Part shown: in pieces, positions 27,792 through 35,176 of the stretch | Numbering within the stretch: position 1 is the stretch's first letter | Layout: each line of letters begins with the position of its first letter | From: Lysobacter niastensis | GTDB lineage: Bacteria > Pseudomonadota > Gammaproteobacteria > Xanthomonadales > Xanthomonadaceae | Assembly: GCF_015453285.1 (NCBI RefSeq) | Contig: NZ_JADLZT010000011.1 | Location: forward strand, 62,001-126,000 | Reading direction: 5' to 3' | Length of the DNA: 64,000 nucleotides | Program-made: the position numbers and the translations under genes | The notes under the pieces: model-generated | Seen by the model: the letters and a program-made list of their open reading frames with translations, nothing else | Database searches by the model: none | What the model was told of the DNA's origin: nothing

Positions 27792-28564
27792 GCGAACTCA
27801 AGCGCAAGGAATACGAAACCGCTCTGGAACCGCTGCAATTGGAGCTGGTGGCGATGGCGCGTTGGGTGCAGCACACCGGCCGCCGCATGGTCGTCGTGCT
27901 GGAAGGCCGCGACACCGCCGGCAAGGGCGGCGTCATCAACACCATCGCCGAACACCTCAGTCCGCGCCAATGCCGCGTCGTCGCGCTGCCCAAGCCCAAC
28001 GACCGCGAAGCGACTCAGTGGTATTTCCAGCGTTACGTGCCGCACCTGCCCGCGGCCGGCGAGATCGTGCTGTTCGACCGCAGCTGGTACAACCGCGCTG
28101 GCGTGGAGAAGGTCATGGGCTTCGCCACCGATGCGCAGGTCAAGGCGTTCCTCGCCACGGCGCCGGCCTTCGAGAAGATGCTGGCCGACGACGGCATCCT
28201 GCTGTTCAAGTACTGGTTGTGCTGCGACCAAGAGCAACAGGAAGCTCGCTTTGCCGAGCGGCGCAAGGATCCGCTCAAGCGCTGGAAGCTCTCACCTATC
28301 GACCTGAAGGCGCGCGAGCACTACGAGGACTACACGCGGGCGCGCGAGGCCATGCTCAAGGCCACGCACACCCGCCACGCACCATGGACGCTGGTCGACT
28401 TCAATGACCAGAGGGTCGGACGCCTCACGCTGATCCGCGACCTGCTCGCGCGCGTGCCCGACACGCAGGTGCCGGAAAAGCAGATCCACTTCGCCGCGCT
28501 GCCCGGCCGTCCGAAGAAGGAGCGCTGCGGCGTGCTCAAGCCGATCCGGAACTTCCGCGGCTGA
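27788..28564 (+). CDS. ppk2: Polyphosphate kinase 2 family protein
   Basis: Transfers phosphate between polyphosphate and nucleotides. 258 residues, single PPK2 domain. Walker A GRDTAGKGG (40-48) and FDRSWYNRAG (96-105), which contains the Walker B Asp and the Arg pair, are intact. The lid region has ARFAERRKDPLKRWKLSPID. The size fits the class I/II single-domain enzymes, and nucleotide preference cannot be read. Overlaps the XRE regulator and is convergent with acyP. Confidence 0.93.
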   Translation: MSELKRKEYETALEPLQLELVAMARWVQHTGRRMVVVLEGRDTAGKGGVINTIAEHLSPRQCRVVALPKPNDREATQWYFQRYVPHLPAAGEIVLFDRSWYNRAGVEKVMGFATDAQVKAFLATAPAFEKMLADDGILLFKYWLCCDQEQQEARFAERRKDPLKRWKLSPIDLKAREHYEDYTRAREAMLKATHTRHAPWTLVDFNDQRVGRLTLIRDLLARVPDTQVPEKQIHFAALPGRPKKERCGVLKPIRNFRG

Positions 28565-28593
28565 TCGCGCGGCGTTCCGGCTCCCAGGCAGGC

Positions 28594-28863
28594 TCAGGCC
28601 GTGACGAAACCCTCGCCCGCCTCATCCTCATGCGCGTCGAGGCGTTCGAGGTCGTCAACGTGCGCCATCGGCGGGCCTTGCCGCAGCCATGCCGCCAGCC
28701 GGTCGATCGCGGCCGGGTCACCGACCACCAGCACCTCGACACGGCCGTCGGGCAGGTTCTTCGCGTAGCCGCGCAGGCCCAGCGCCTGCGCCTCGTCGCG
28801 TGCGGAGGCGCGGAACCACACGCCCTGCACCTTGCCGCTGACGATGAAGCGCGCGGCGTTCAT
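28594..28863 (-). CDS. acyP: Acylphosphatase
   Basis: Hydrolyses acyl phosphates. 89 residues, normal length. The phosphate-binding GKVQGVWFRAS contains catalytic Arg18, and GYAKNLPDGRVEV contains catalytic Asn36. The ATG at 28861-28863 overlaps the stop of the TlpA-like gene, so it is the distal gene of a yihY-tlpA-acyP unit. Confidence 0.95.
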   Translation of the reverse strand: MNAARFIVSGKVQGVWFRASARDEAQALGLRGYAKNLPDGRVEVLVVGDPAAIDRLAAWLRQGPPMAHVDDLERLDAHEDEAGEGFVTA

Positions 28864-29465
28864 GACTTGGCCTCCCGGGGCGGCGGTCCGCCCGCCTTGG
28901 CGATCGCGGCCTCGATGTCGTGCGCGGTGACGGGGCCGAGGAACTTGTCGGCAACCTTGCCATCCGGGCCGATCAGATACGTCATCGGCAGGCCGCGCGG
29001 CGTGTCGAAATCCGCCGGCGGCGAATAGGTGTCGATGATCGCGATCGGATAGGCCACCGGGTGCTTCTTCAGGAACGCCTGCATGTCGGCCGTCTCGATG
29101 TCCTCGTAGGCCAGCCCGACCACTTCGACGTGCTCGCGCATCGTGTCGAGCGCGGAGAGCTCGGGCATTTCCTTCAGGCACGGCTTGCACCAGGTCGCCC
29201 AGAAGTTCACCACGACCCACTTGCCGCGATGCTCGGCCAGGTCGTACTGGCGGCCATCGGTGGTGGCGATCTTCAGGGACGGGACGACAACCTCGGCAGA
29301 GGGCGGCTTGTCGGCCGGTGCGGCCTGCGGGGCGGGCTCAGGCTTCGTGGCCGCTGCAGGCGCCTGGGCAGGAGCGGCCTCCTGCTGCGGCGCCGGCTTC
29401 TGGCAGGCGACGAGCAGCAAGGCCGGGGCGAGCGCGGAAATCAGCAGTGGGCGGCGTTGCGGCAT
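28860..29465 (-). CDS. TlpA-family thioredoxin-like lipoprotein
   Basis: Predicted periplasmic membrane-anchored thiol-disulfide protein. 201 residues from ATG 29465. Signal peptide with lipobox LVAC (Cys21), then an Ala/Pro-rich linker (about 24-57) and a thioredoxin fold with FWATWCKPC (Cys93, Cys96) and the cis-Pro segment RGLPMTYLI. Probably a reductant in cytochrome c or oxidative-folding pathways. Begins one base before the yihY stop codon; further upstream codons would run into yihY. Confidence 0.92.
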   Translation of the reverse strand: MPQRRPLLISALAPALLLVACQKPAPQQEAAPAQAPAAATKPEPAPQAAPADKPPSAEVVVPSLKIATTDGRQYDLAEHRGKWVVVNFWATWCKPCLKEMPELSALDTMREHVEVVGLAYEDIETADMQAFLKKHPVAYPIAIIDTYSPPADFDTPRGLPMTYLIGPDGKVADKFLGPVTAHDIEAAIAKAGGPPPREAKS

Positions 29466-29466
29466 G

Positions 29467-30735
29467 TCAGTTCTCGGGTTCGGCATGGATGGAGGAAGCG
29501 CGGCGCTTGAGCAGCTCGCGCAATGGCAGGCGCAGTTCGTCCAGGACGGCGACCGCGGAGCGGCCGAGCGAATCATCGCGGCAAGGCAGGTGCACCTCGG
29601 CGATCGGGATGCGCAGCTGGCAGGCTTCGTAGAGCTCGGCCAGCGTCAGCTCGTCCAGGTCGCGCGTAAGCAGCCATTCGCCGGTCTCGGCGCGCCGCAC
29701 GACATTGATCTCGTGCAGCTGCGCCAGCATCTGCTGCACCAGCGCGTCGGTCAACATCGGCTCCATCTGCTCGATGTCGTCGCTGTGCAGGCCGCCCCCA
29801 TCCTTGCGCACCTCGTTGAAGCGCGCGAGCAGGCGCAGCAGGCCGTACATCTCGAAGCCCAGCGGAAGCCGCATCGACGCGGGCTGGTAGCGGAACTCGG
29901 AGATCGACGACGCCAGCGATGCGCCCAGCAGCACCGCGACCCAGCTCAGGTAGATCCACAGCAGGAAGATCGGCACCACCGCCAGCGGGCCGTAGATGCG
30001 CGAATAGGAGTTGAAGCTGCCCAGATACAGGCCCAGCCCCCACTTCACCACCTCGAACAGCAACGCCGCCAGCATCGCGCCCGCGAACGCATGACGCCAA
30101 TGGATCGTGCGGTGCGGCACCACGCGGTAGATCGCGGTAAAGGCGACCAGTTCGATCAGCATCGGGGTGCTGCGCAGCATCATGTTCTGCAGCAGCCGCC
30201 CCGACTGCGTCTCGAACAGCGACATCGCGAAAAACTTCGCCGAGATCGCCAGGCTGGCGGCGGCCATCAGCGCGCCCAGCGTCAGCACGGTCCAGTAGAC
30301 CAGGAAGCGGCCGAGGCGAGGCCGCGCCGACTTGACGCGCCAGATCCGATTGAACGCCGACTCCACGCCGGTCAGCGTGATCAGCAGGGATACCACCAGC
30401 GCGATCACGCCGGCCGTGGTGAGCTGGCCGGCATTGGCCGAAAACTGCTTCAGGTACGCCTGCACCGAACGCGCCGCGGTCGGCACGAAGTTGGAGAAGA
30501 TGTAGTCGCTGAGCCGGTCGCTCCACTCGTTGAAGACCGGAAAGGCCGACAGCACGCCGAACACCACCATCGACAGCGGCACCAGCGCGAAGATCGTCGT
30601 GTACGAGAGCGCACCGGCGGCCTGGAACAGGTCGTCCTCGAGGAAGCGTCGCGCGAGGAAGCGGAAGAACGTCCCGACGCGTGCGCGGTCGCGCAGGCGT
30701 TCGCCCCATCGATTCAAGGTGTCCAGCGGTTCCAT
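29467..30735 (-). CDS. yihY: YihY/BrkB-family inner-membrane protein
   Basis: Polytopic membrane protein of the UPF0761 (former RNase BN) family, function unsettled. 422 residues from ATG 30735 (MEPLDTLNRWGERLRDR). About six hydrophobic segments lie between residues 45 and 300, with the family motifs QAAGALSYTTIFALVPLSMV and GSFNSYSRIYGPLAVVPIFL. The cytosolic C-terminal domain (about 310-420) is winged-helix-like. First gene of the operon with the TlpA-like gene and acyP, divergent from wrbA. Confidence 0.92.
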   Translation of the reverse strand: MEPLDTLNRWGERLRDRARVGTFFRFLARRFLEDDLFQAAGALSYTTIFALVPLSMVVFGVLSAFPVFNEWSDRLSDYIFSNFVPTAARSVQAYLKQFSANAGQLTTAGVIALVVSLLITLTGVESAFNRIWRVKSARPRLGRFLVYWTVLTLGALMAAASLAISAKFFAMSLFETQSGRLLQNMMLRSTPMLIELVAFTAIYRVVPHRTIHWRHAFAGAMLAALLFEVVKWGLGLYLGSFNSYSRIYGPLAVVPIFLLWIYLSWVAVLLGASLASSISEFRYQPASMRLPLGFEMYGLLRLLARFNEVRKDGGGLHSDDIEQMEPMLTDALVQQMLAQLHEINVVRRAETGEWLLTRDLDELTLAELYEACQLRIPIAEVHLPCRDDSLGRSAVAVLDELRLPLRELLKRRASSIHAEPEN

Positions 30736-30855
30736 CGGGCGGAGGGTAACCGATGGGCGGTCATGAAGGAGCAAGCCCTGGCGAGGCATTTCGGCGCGGC
30801 AGCCTGCGCCCGGCGGTCGCGATCCACTATCCTTGCGGCCTCACGGGAGAAGGCG

Positions 30856-31449
30856 ATGACCGAAGTTCTGGTGCTCTATTACAGCCGCGGCGGTTCGGTA
30901 TCGCGCCTGGCGCGGCAGGTCGCGCGCGGCATCGGCGAGGTCGAAGGCGTCAGCGCGCGGATTCGCAGCGTGCCTCCGGTCGCAGCGGTGACGCAGGCCG
31001 CGGCGCCTCCCGTGCCGGACGAAGGTGCGCCTTATGTCGAGCCGCGCGACCTCGCCGAATGCGCAGGCCTGGCGATCGGCAGCCCGACCCGATTCGGCAA
31101 CATGGCAGCACCAGTGAAGCACTGGTTCGATGGCCTCGGCGCGGAATGGGCCAGCGGCTCGCTGGTCGGCAAGCCGGCGGCGGTGTTCACGTCGACCGCG
31201 ACGATGCACGGCGGCCAGGAAGCGACGCTGCTGACGATGATGGTTCCGCTGTTGCATCACGGCTGCGTGCTCGTGGGCATTCCCTATACGGAACCCGCGC
31301 TCACCACCACGCGCAGCGGCGGCACGCCCTACGGCGCCAGCCATGTCTCGGGCAGCCAGGACGATCCGCAGCTGACCGACGAGGAGGCACAGCTGGCGCG
31401 CGCGCTCGGTCGCCGCCTCGCCGCGCTCGTCGCAAAGGTGTCGGCATGA
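30856..31449 (+). CDS. wrbA: NAD(P)H:quinone oxidoreductase, WrbA type
   Basis: Flavodoxin-like FMN enzyme that reduces quinones with two electrons. 197 residues. FMN phosphate loop YYSRGGSVSRLAR (about 8-20), GSPTRFGNMAAPVKHWFD and FTSTATMHGGQEATLL are diagnostic. The ATG at 30856 follows GGGAGAAGG. The upstream promoter must lie within the 120 bases shared with yihY. The last codon overlaps the next gene. Confidence 0.95.
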   Translation: MTEVLVLYYSRGGSVSRLARQVARGIGEVEGVSARIRSVPPVAAVTQAAAPPVPDEGAPYVEPRDLAECAGLAIGSPTRFGNMAAPVKHWFDGLGAEWASGSLVGKPAAVFTSTATMHGGQEATLLTMMVPLLHHGCVLVGIPYTEPALTTTRSGGTPYGASHVSGSQDDPQLTDEEAQLARALGRRLAALVAKVSA

Positions 31450-31775
31450 ACGCCCGCCAGGTCATGGTCGTGGCGCTGCTGGCGCTGAGCGGCCTCTTCA
31501 TCGCGTGGTTCGGGCCGCAACCCTCGCCGCTGGTCTCGCTGGTCGTGTTCGCGCTGCCGCCGCTCGCGCTGGCGGCCGCGGCCCTGCATGGACGGCGCGC
31601 CGCCAGCTTCTGGGCGGGCGTGCTGGCCCTGGGGTGGTTCAGCCATGGCGTCATGGTGGCCTACACCCGCGCACCGGAACGCGGTTTCGCCCTCGGAGAA
31701 ATCGCTCTGGCGCTGGTCATCGTGTTCGCCGCCAGCCTGCCCGGCCTGCGCGCCCGCTTCGCGCGGAAGCGTTGA
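31446..31775 (+). CDS. DUF2069 membrane protein
   Basis: 109 residues, with about four hydrophobic segments (for example VMVVALLALSGLFIAWF and LVSLVVFALPPLALAAAAL). Belongs to the small DUF2069 family found next to wrbA in Xanthomonadaceae and Pseudomonas. Its ATG overlaps the wrbA stop, so expression is coupled. Function unknown; the context suggests a membrane role linked to quinone redox balance. Confidence 0.85.
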   Translation: MNARQVMVVALLALSGLFIAWFGPQPSPLVSLVVFALPPLALAAAALHGRRAASFWAGVLALGWFSHGVMVAYTRAPERGFALGEIALALVIVFAASLPGLRARFARKR

Positions 31776-31787
31776 GCGTCGCGGCCG

Positions 31788-31793
31788 TATAAT
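31788..31793 (+). promoter_or_regulatory. TATAAT -10 box upstream of the asparaginase gene
   Basis: A perfect TATAAT is flanked by GCGGCCG and GCGGCCGC, 36 bases before the ATG. No good -35 is visible at 16-18 bases, so an activator or extended contacts may be needed. Confidence 0.45.
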
Positions 31794-31828
31794 TGCGGCC
31801 GCCCTCATCCCTGCCAGAACACGTTCCG

Positions 31829-32317
31829 ATGGACCAGCTCTGCATCGTCACCACCGGCGGCACGATCGACAAGATCTACTTCGACGACAAGTCGGACTAC
31901 CAGATCGGCGAACCGCAGATCGGCGGCATCCTGCGCGAGCTCGGCGTCGCGTTCCAGTTCAACGTGATCCCGATCCTGCGCAAGGATTCGCTGCATATCA
32001 GCGCCGACGACCGCGAACTGATCCGCGCGACGATCGCCGCACAGCCGGCGCAGCACGTGCTGGTGACGCACGGCACCGACACCATGGTCGAGACGGCCAA
32101 GGTGCTGGCCAGCCTCACCGACAAGACCATCGTGCTGACCGGCGCACTGAGCCCGGCACGCTTCCGCGGGTCGGATGCCGAGTTCAATGTCGGCTGCGCG
32201 GTCGGTGCGGTGCAGTCGCTGCCGCCGGGCGTGTACATCGCGATGAACGGCCGCATCTGGGATCCGGGCAAGGTCCGCAAGAACGTCGCCGCCAACCGCT
32301 TCGAGTCCGCCAGCTGA
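31829..32317 (+). CDS. Single-domain asparaginase/glutaminase-like protein
   Basis: Matches only the N-terminal catalytic domain of L-asparaginase. 162 residues, against about 330 for classical enzymes. Both catalytic motifs are intact: TTGGTIDK (8-15) and VTHGTDTMVETA (79-90), plus TGALSPARFRGSDAEFN. The C-terminal domain, which completes active sites in the tetramer, is absent. It closes with its own stop and no remnant follows, so this is a short family form rather than an obvious truncation. Substrate uncertain. Confidence 0.88.
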   Translation: MDQLCIVTTGGTIDKIYFDDKSDYQIGEPQIGGILRELGVAFQFNVIPILRKDSLHISADDRELIRATIAAQPAQHVLVTHGTDTMVETAKVLASLTDKTIVLTGALSPARFRGSDAEFNVGCAVGAVQSLPPGVYIAMNGRIWDPGKVRKNVAANRFESAS

Positions 32318-32321
32318 GGTC

Positions 32322-32666
32322 ATGCCGGCGCCGCGGATCAAGCGGGTCTACGACGAGGCGGACGCCGAAGACGGCCTGCGCATCCTGGTCGACCGGCTGT
32401 GGCCGCGCGGCATCAGCAAGGCGAACGCTCGCATCGACCACTGGTTGAAGTACGTGTCGCCCAGCGACGCGTTGCGCAAGCGCTTCCATGCCCGTCCCGA
32501 ACTCTGGGACGAGTTCCGTCAGGCCTATCGCGCGGAGCTGGCCGAAAGCCCGGCCCTGGACAACCTGCGCAAGCTGGCGCGGCACGAGCGCGTGACGCTG
32601 CTGTATGCGGCGCGCGATACCGAGCACAACAATGCCGTCGCTCTCGCGGAAATCCTGAAGAAATAG
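32322..32666 (+). CDS. DUF488 family protein
   Basis: 114 residues of the DUF488 family (small cytosolic proteins of unknown function). The typical segments are present: IKRVYDEADAEDGLRILVDR, LWPRGISKA, WLKYVSPSDALRKRFHARPE and VTLLYAARDTEHNNA. Starts four bases after the asparaginase stop, so co-transcribed. Confidence 0.9.
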   Translation: MPAPRIKRVYDEADAEDGLRILVDRLWPRGISKANARIDHWLKYVSPSDALRKRFHARPELWDEFRQAYRAELAESPALDNLRKLARHERVTLLYAARDTEHNNAVALAEILKK

Positions 32667-32780
32667 CCAGGCACGCACGTCGCCAAGGCTGAGAGCGCAC
32701 TCGCGACGTCGCACATGGATGCCGGCTTTCGACCGAAGGAGTCGTGTTGCGTCACCCCGCGCCGCGCAAGTCGCTGTCGA

Positions 32781-32808
32781 AAAAAGCCCCGGCGCAAGGC
32801 CGGGGCTT
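32781..32808 (-). terminator. Intrinsic terminator of the first S8 protease gene
   Basis: Minus strand: AAGCCCCGGC-CTTGC-GCCGGGGCTT followed by T-rich sequence (TTTTTTCG). A ten-base perfect stem and U-run 30 bases past the stop codon. A strong rho-independent terminator. Confidence 0.92.
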
Positions 32809-32836
32809 GAGAGAGAGACCGCATTGCAGCTCGACT

Positions 32837-34828
32837 TCAGAACGTGATGCTCCAGCTGTCGATGTAGCCGGTGTCGCCCGAGAACATGTCGCGCACGCGC
32901 AGCCGCCACGTGCCGTTCAACGTTTCGGTGGACAGGTTGACGGTGTAGGTGGCGATCACGTTGTCCGCGCTGTCGGACGAGCTGCTGTTCTTGACGCGGT
33001 AGGTGGACCCATCCGGAGCGACGACATCGATGCGCAGATCGCCGCGGAAGGTGTGGATGATGTTGACCGCGACCTGGGCGTTGTTCGGCGCATTGCCGGT
33101 ACGCCCCGACACCGCGATCGCGCTTTCGACGGTGCCACGATCCGGAATGCTGACGTCGGTGCCGTTGGTGTACGTCTGCACGCCGCCGCCCGAGCTGACC
33201 GTCACCGACGAGACCTTGCTGTTGGTCGCTCCGAGGTTGTCGGTCACCGTCAGGGTCACGCTGTAAGTGCCCGCGGCGGCATAGGTGTGGCTGGGGTTGG
33301 TGGCCGTGGACGTTCCGCCGTCGCCGAAGTTCCAGCTGCGCGAGGCAATCGAGCCATCGCTGTCGGTGGAGCTGTCGGTGAAGGTGACCGTGAGCCCGCT
33401 CGTGGCGACGCTGAAGTTCGCAACCGGCGCCACGTTCCCGCCACCGCTGCCGGCCGCGTCGACCACGCGCTTGGCATCGAGGATGCCCGGTCCGATGGTC
33501 TGTGTCGGCGTGACCGGGAACGGCCGGAAATTGCTCTTGATCAACGACTCGACCTGCGCCGGCGTCTTCGGCGTGGCCGAAACGGATTGCAGCAGCGCGA
33601 TCACGCCAGCCACGTGCGGCGTTGCCATCGAGGTGCCGTTGTAGGTGGCGTAACTCGCCGCGCCCGGCGTAGTGGTGCCAGCATTGAGCGTCGAATAGAT
33701 GCCCGACCCGGGAGCGGCGATGTCGATCAGCGCGCCGTAGTTGGAGAAGCTCGAGCGCTGGCCGCCGCTGTCGATCGAGGCGACGGCGATGACGTTGTTG
33801 CAATTGGCCGGGGTGAAGCCGGAGGTATTGGCGTTGGAGTTGCCCGCGGCGATCGCCAGCGTCGTGCCGCGCGATACCGCGCCGTTGATCGCGTTCTGCA
33901 TCGTCGCGCTGCAGGAACCGCCGCCGCCGAGACTGAGGTTGATCACTTCCGCCGGATTGGCGTTCGCTGGCACACCACTGACGGTGCCGCCGGAGGCCCA
34001 GGTGATCGCGTCGGCGATGTCGGAGATCGAACCGCCGCACTTGCCCAACACGCGTACCGGCGAGATCTTCGCGTTGAACGCAGTGCCGGCCACGCCGACT
34101 GCATTGTTGGTCAGCGCCGCGACGGTGCCCGCGACATGGGTGCCATGCCAGCTGGAGTTGGAGCCGAAGATCTGGCCGCACTCGCCGGCGCCGTACCAGT
34201 CGCCCTGGTCGGCGGGATTGGAGTCGCGGCCGTTGCCATCGCGCGCGGCGGTGGCGTCGCTGATGAAGTCGTAGCCGGCGATGACATTGGCGGCGAGGTC
34301 GGGATGCGTGGTGATGCCGGTATCCAGCACGGCGACGACCACGCCGGTGCCGCTGGCCGTGTCCCACGCCTCGTTGGCGCGGATGCCCGCGTCCGCGTCC
34401 TGGTAGCCCCATTGCTGCGGATAGCCGGGATCATTGGGCGTCAGCACCGCCTGCAGCAGGCGGTCGACTTCGACGTACTCGACATCAGGATTGGCTGCGA
34501 TCTGCCGCATCAGCGCTTCCGCTTCGACGCGGTCCAGCTTGCGGCTGGCGCGTACGACGTCGCCGCCCACCGAGAGCCGGCGCAGGTGTTTGAGGCCCCA
34601 CCCCGCGGCGCCCGCTCCGTGAGCGGCCGTGTCCAGGGCGCCCTGCAGGCGTGCGGCGTTGCCGACGGTCGTGCTGCCGTCGCGGTATTTGACGATGAAC
34701 TGGTCGTAGCGCTCGGCCGATGCGAGGCCGCTGAGGTCGACCCGGCCGCCGGCCACGGCCGATGCGGTCCCGAGCGCCAGCAGCAGGCCTGCCGCAAGCG
34801 CGTGGATGCGTGCTGTATTGCTGTTCAC
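32837..34828 (-). CDS. Secreted S8 (subtilisin-like) serine protease with PKD and P domains
   Basis: 663 residues from a GTG at 34826-34828 (MNSNTARIHALAAG), which leaves a clean signal peptide ending AVA (1-26). Propeptide to about residue 130. The S8 catalytic domain has Asp169 (VVVAVLDTGI), His228 (SSWHGTHVAG) and Ser400 (YNGTSMATPHVAG). Next is a PKD domain (about 465-544, SWNFGDGG...HTYAAAGTYSVTL), then a proprotein-convertase P domain (about 552-663, TFRGDLRIDVVAPDGS). An extracellular protease typical of predatory Lysobacter. Its paralog lies directly upstream. An open frame extends past the GTG but has no signal-like start. Confidence 0.95.
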   Translation of the reverse strand: MNSNTARIHALAAGLLLALGTASAVAGGRVDLSGLASAERYDQFIVKYRDGSTTVGNAARLQGALDTAAHGAGAAGWGLKHLRRLSVGGDVVRASRKLDRVEAEALMRQIAANPDVEYVEVDRLLQAVLTPNDPGYPQQWGYQDADAGIRANEAWDTASGTGVVVAVLDTGITTHPDLAANVIAGYDFISDATAARDGNGRDSNPADQGDWYGAGECGQIFGSNSSWHGTHVAGTVAALTNNAVGVAGTAFNAKISPVRVLGKCGGSISDIADAITWASGGTVSGVPANANPAEVINLSLGGGGSCSATMQNAINGAVSRGTTLAIAAGNSNANTSGFTPANCNNVIAVASIDSGGQRSSFSNYGALIDIAAPGSGIYSTLNAGTTTPGAASYATYNGTSMATPHVAGVIALLQSVSATPKTPAQVESLIKSNFRPFPVTPTQTIGPGILDAKRVVDAAGSGGGNVAPVANFSVATSGLTVTFTDSSTDSDGSIASRSWNFGDGGTSTATNPSHTYAAAGTYSVTLTVTDNLGATNSKVSSVTVSSGGGVQTYTNGTDVSIPDRGTVESAIAVSGRTGNAPNNAQVAVNIIHTFRGDLRIDVVAPDGSTYRVKNSSSSDSADNVIATYTVNLSTETLNGTWRLRVRDMFSGDTGYIDSWSITF

Positions 34829-35096
34829 GATGAACCCCCGAACGATGAAATTGATTGGCCGCCACCCGCGGCCTCGCACTTCCGGTTGTGCATCCCCTCG
34901 CCGCTGCCGCCCCGCTTGCCTGCAGCACGTGCGCGCCTCGTGGATGGTCGCGACCCCCAATCAGCCGGCGACGTGGGGACGCTAGACCCGCGGGCTTGTG
35001 CGTGCCGTGAAGGCCGTATGGGCGGCCCCGGCAACCCGCGTTCATCATTCCGCGCCGCAGCAATCGCCCGCCTGCCCGGGCTTCCGCGCATAAAAA
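34829..35096 (-). other. Upstream region of the first S8 protease
   Basis: Non-coding, between the protease start and the terminator of its paralog. It holds GTCTAGCGTC (34987 to 34978), a ten-base string also found at a similar distance before the paralog and probably part of the promoter. A GGCCGC-GGGTG-GCGGCC stem near the start codon lacks a U-run. A GGGGG purine run just before the GTG serves as Shine-Dalgarno. Confidence 0.5.
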
Positions 35097-35119
35097 AGCC
35101 CCGGCTCGTGGCCGGGGCT
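35092..35119 (-). terminator. Intrinsic terminator of the second S8 protease gene
   Basis: Minus strand: AGCCCCGGC-CACGA-GCCGGGGCT followed by TTTTTAT. Nearly the same sequence as the terminator of the paralog, so the terminator seems to have been duplicated with the gene. Confidence 0.92.
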
Positions 35120-35176
35120 GAAGGAGAGACGCGCCTTCTCAGAACATCTTCATATGCATCATCGCGACAGGCGCGA

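Noticed and set aside
29143-30855. Long plus-strand frame leading into wrbA
   Set aside because: Antisense of yihY. The flavodoxin fold begins at the ATG at 30856, so the upstream part is not coding.
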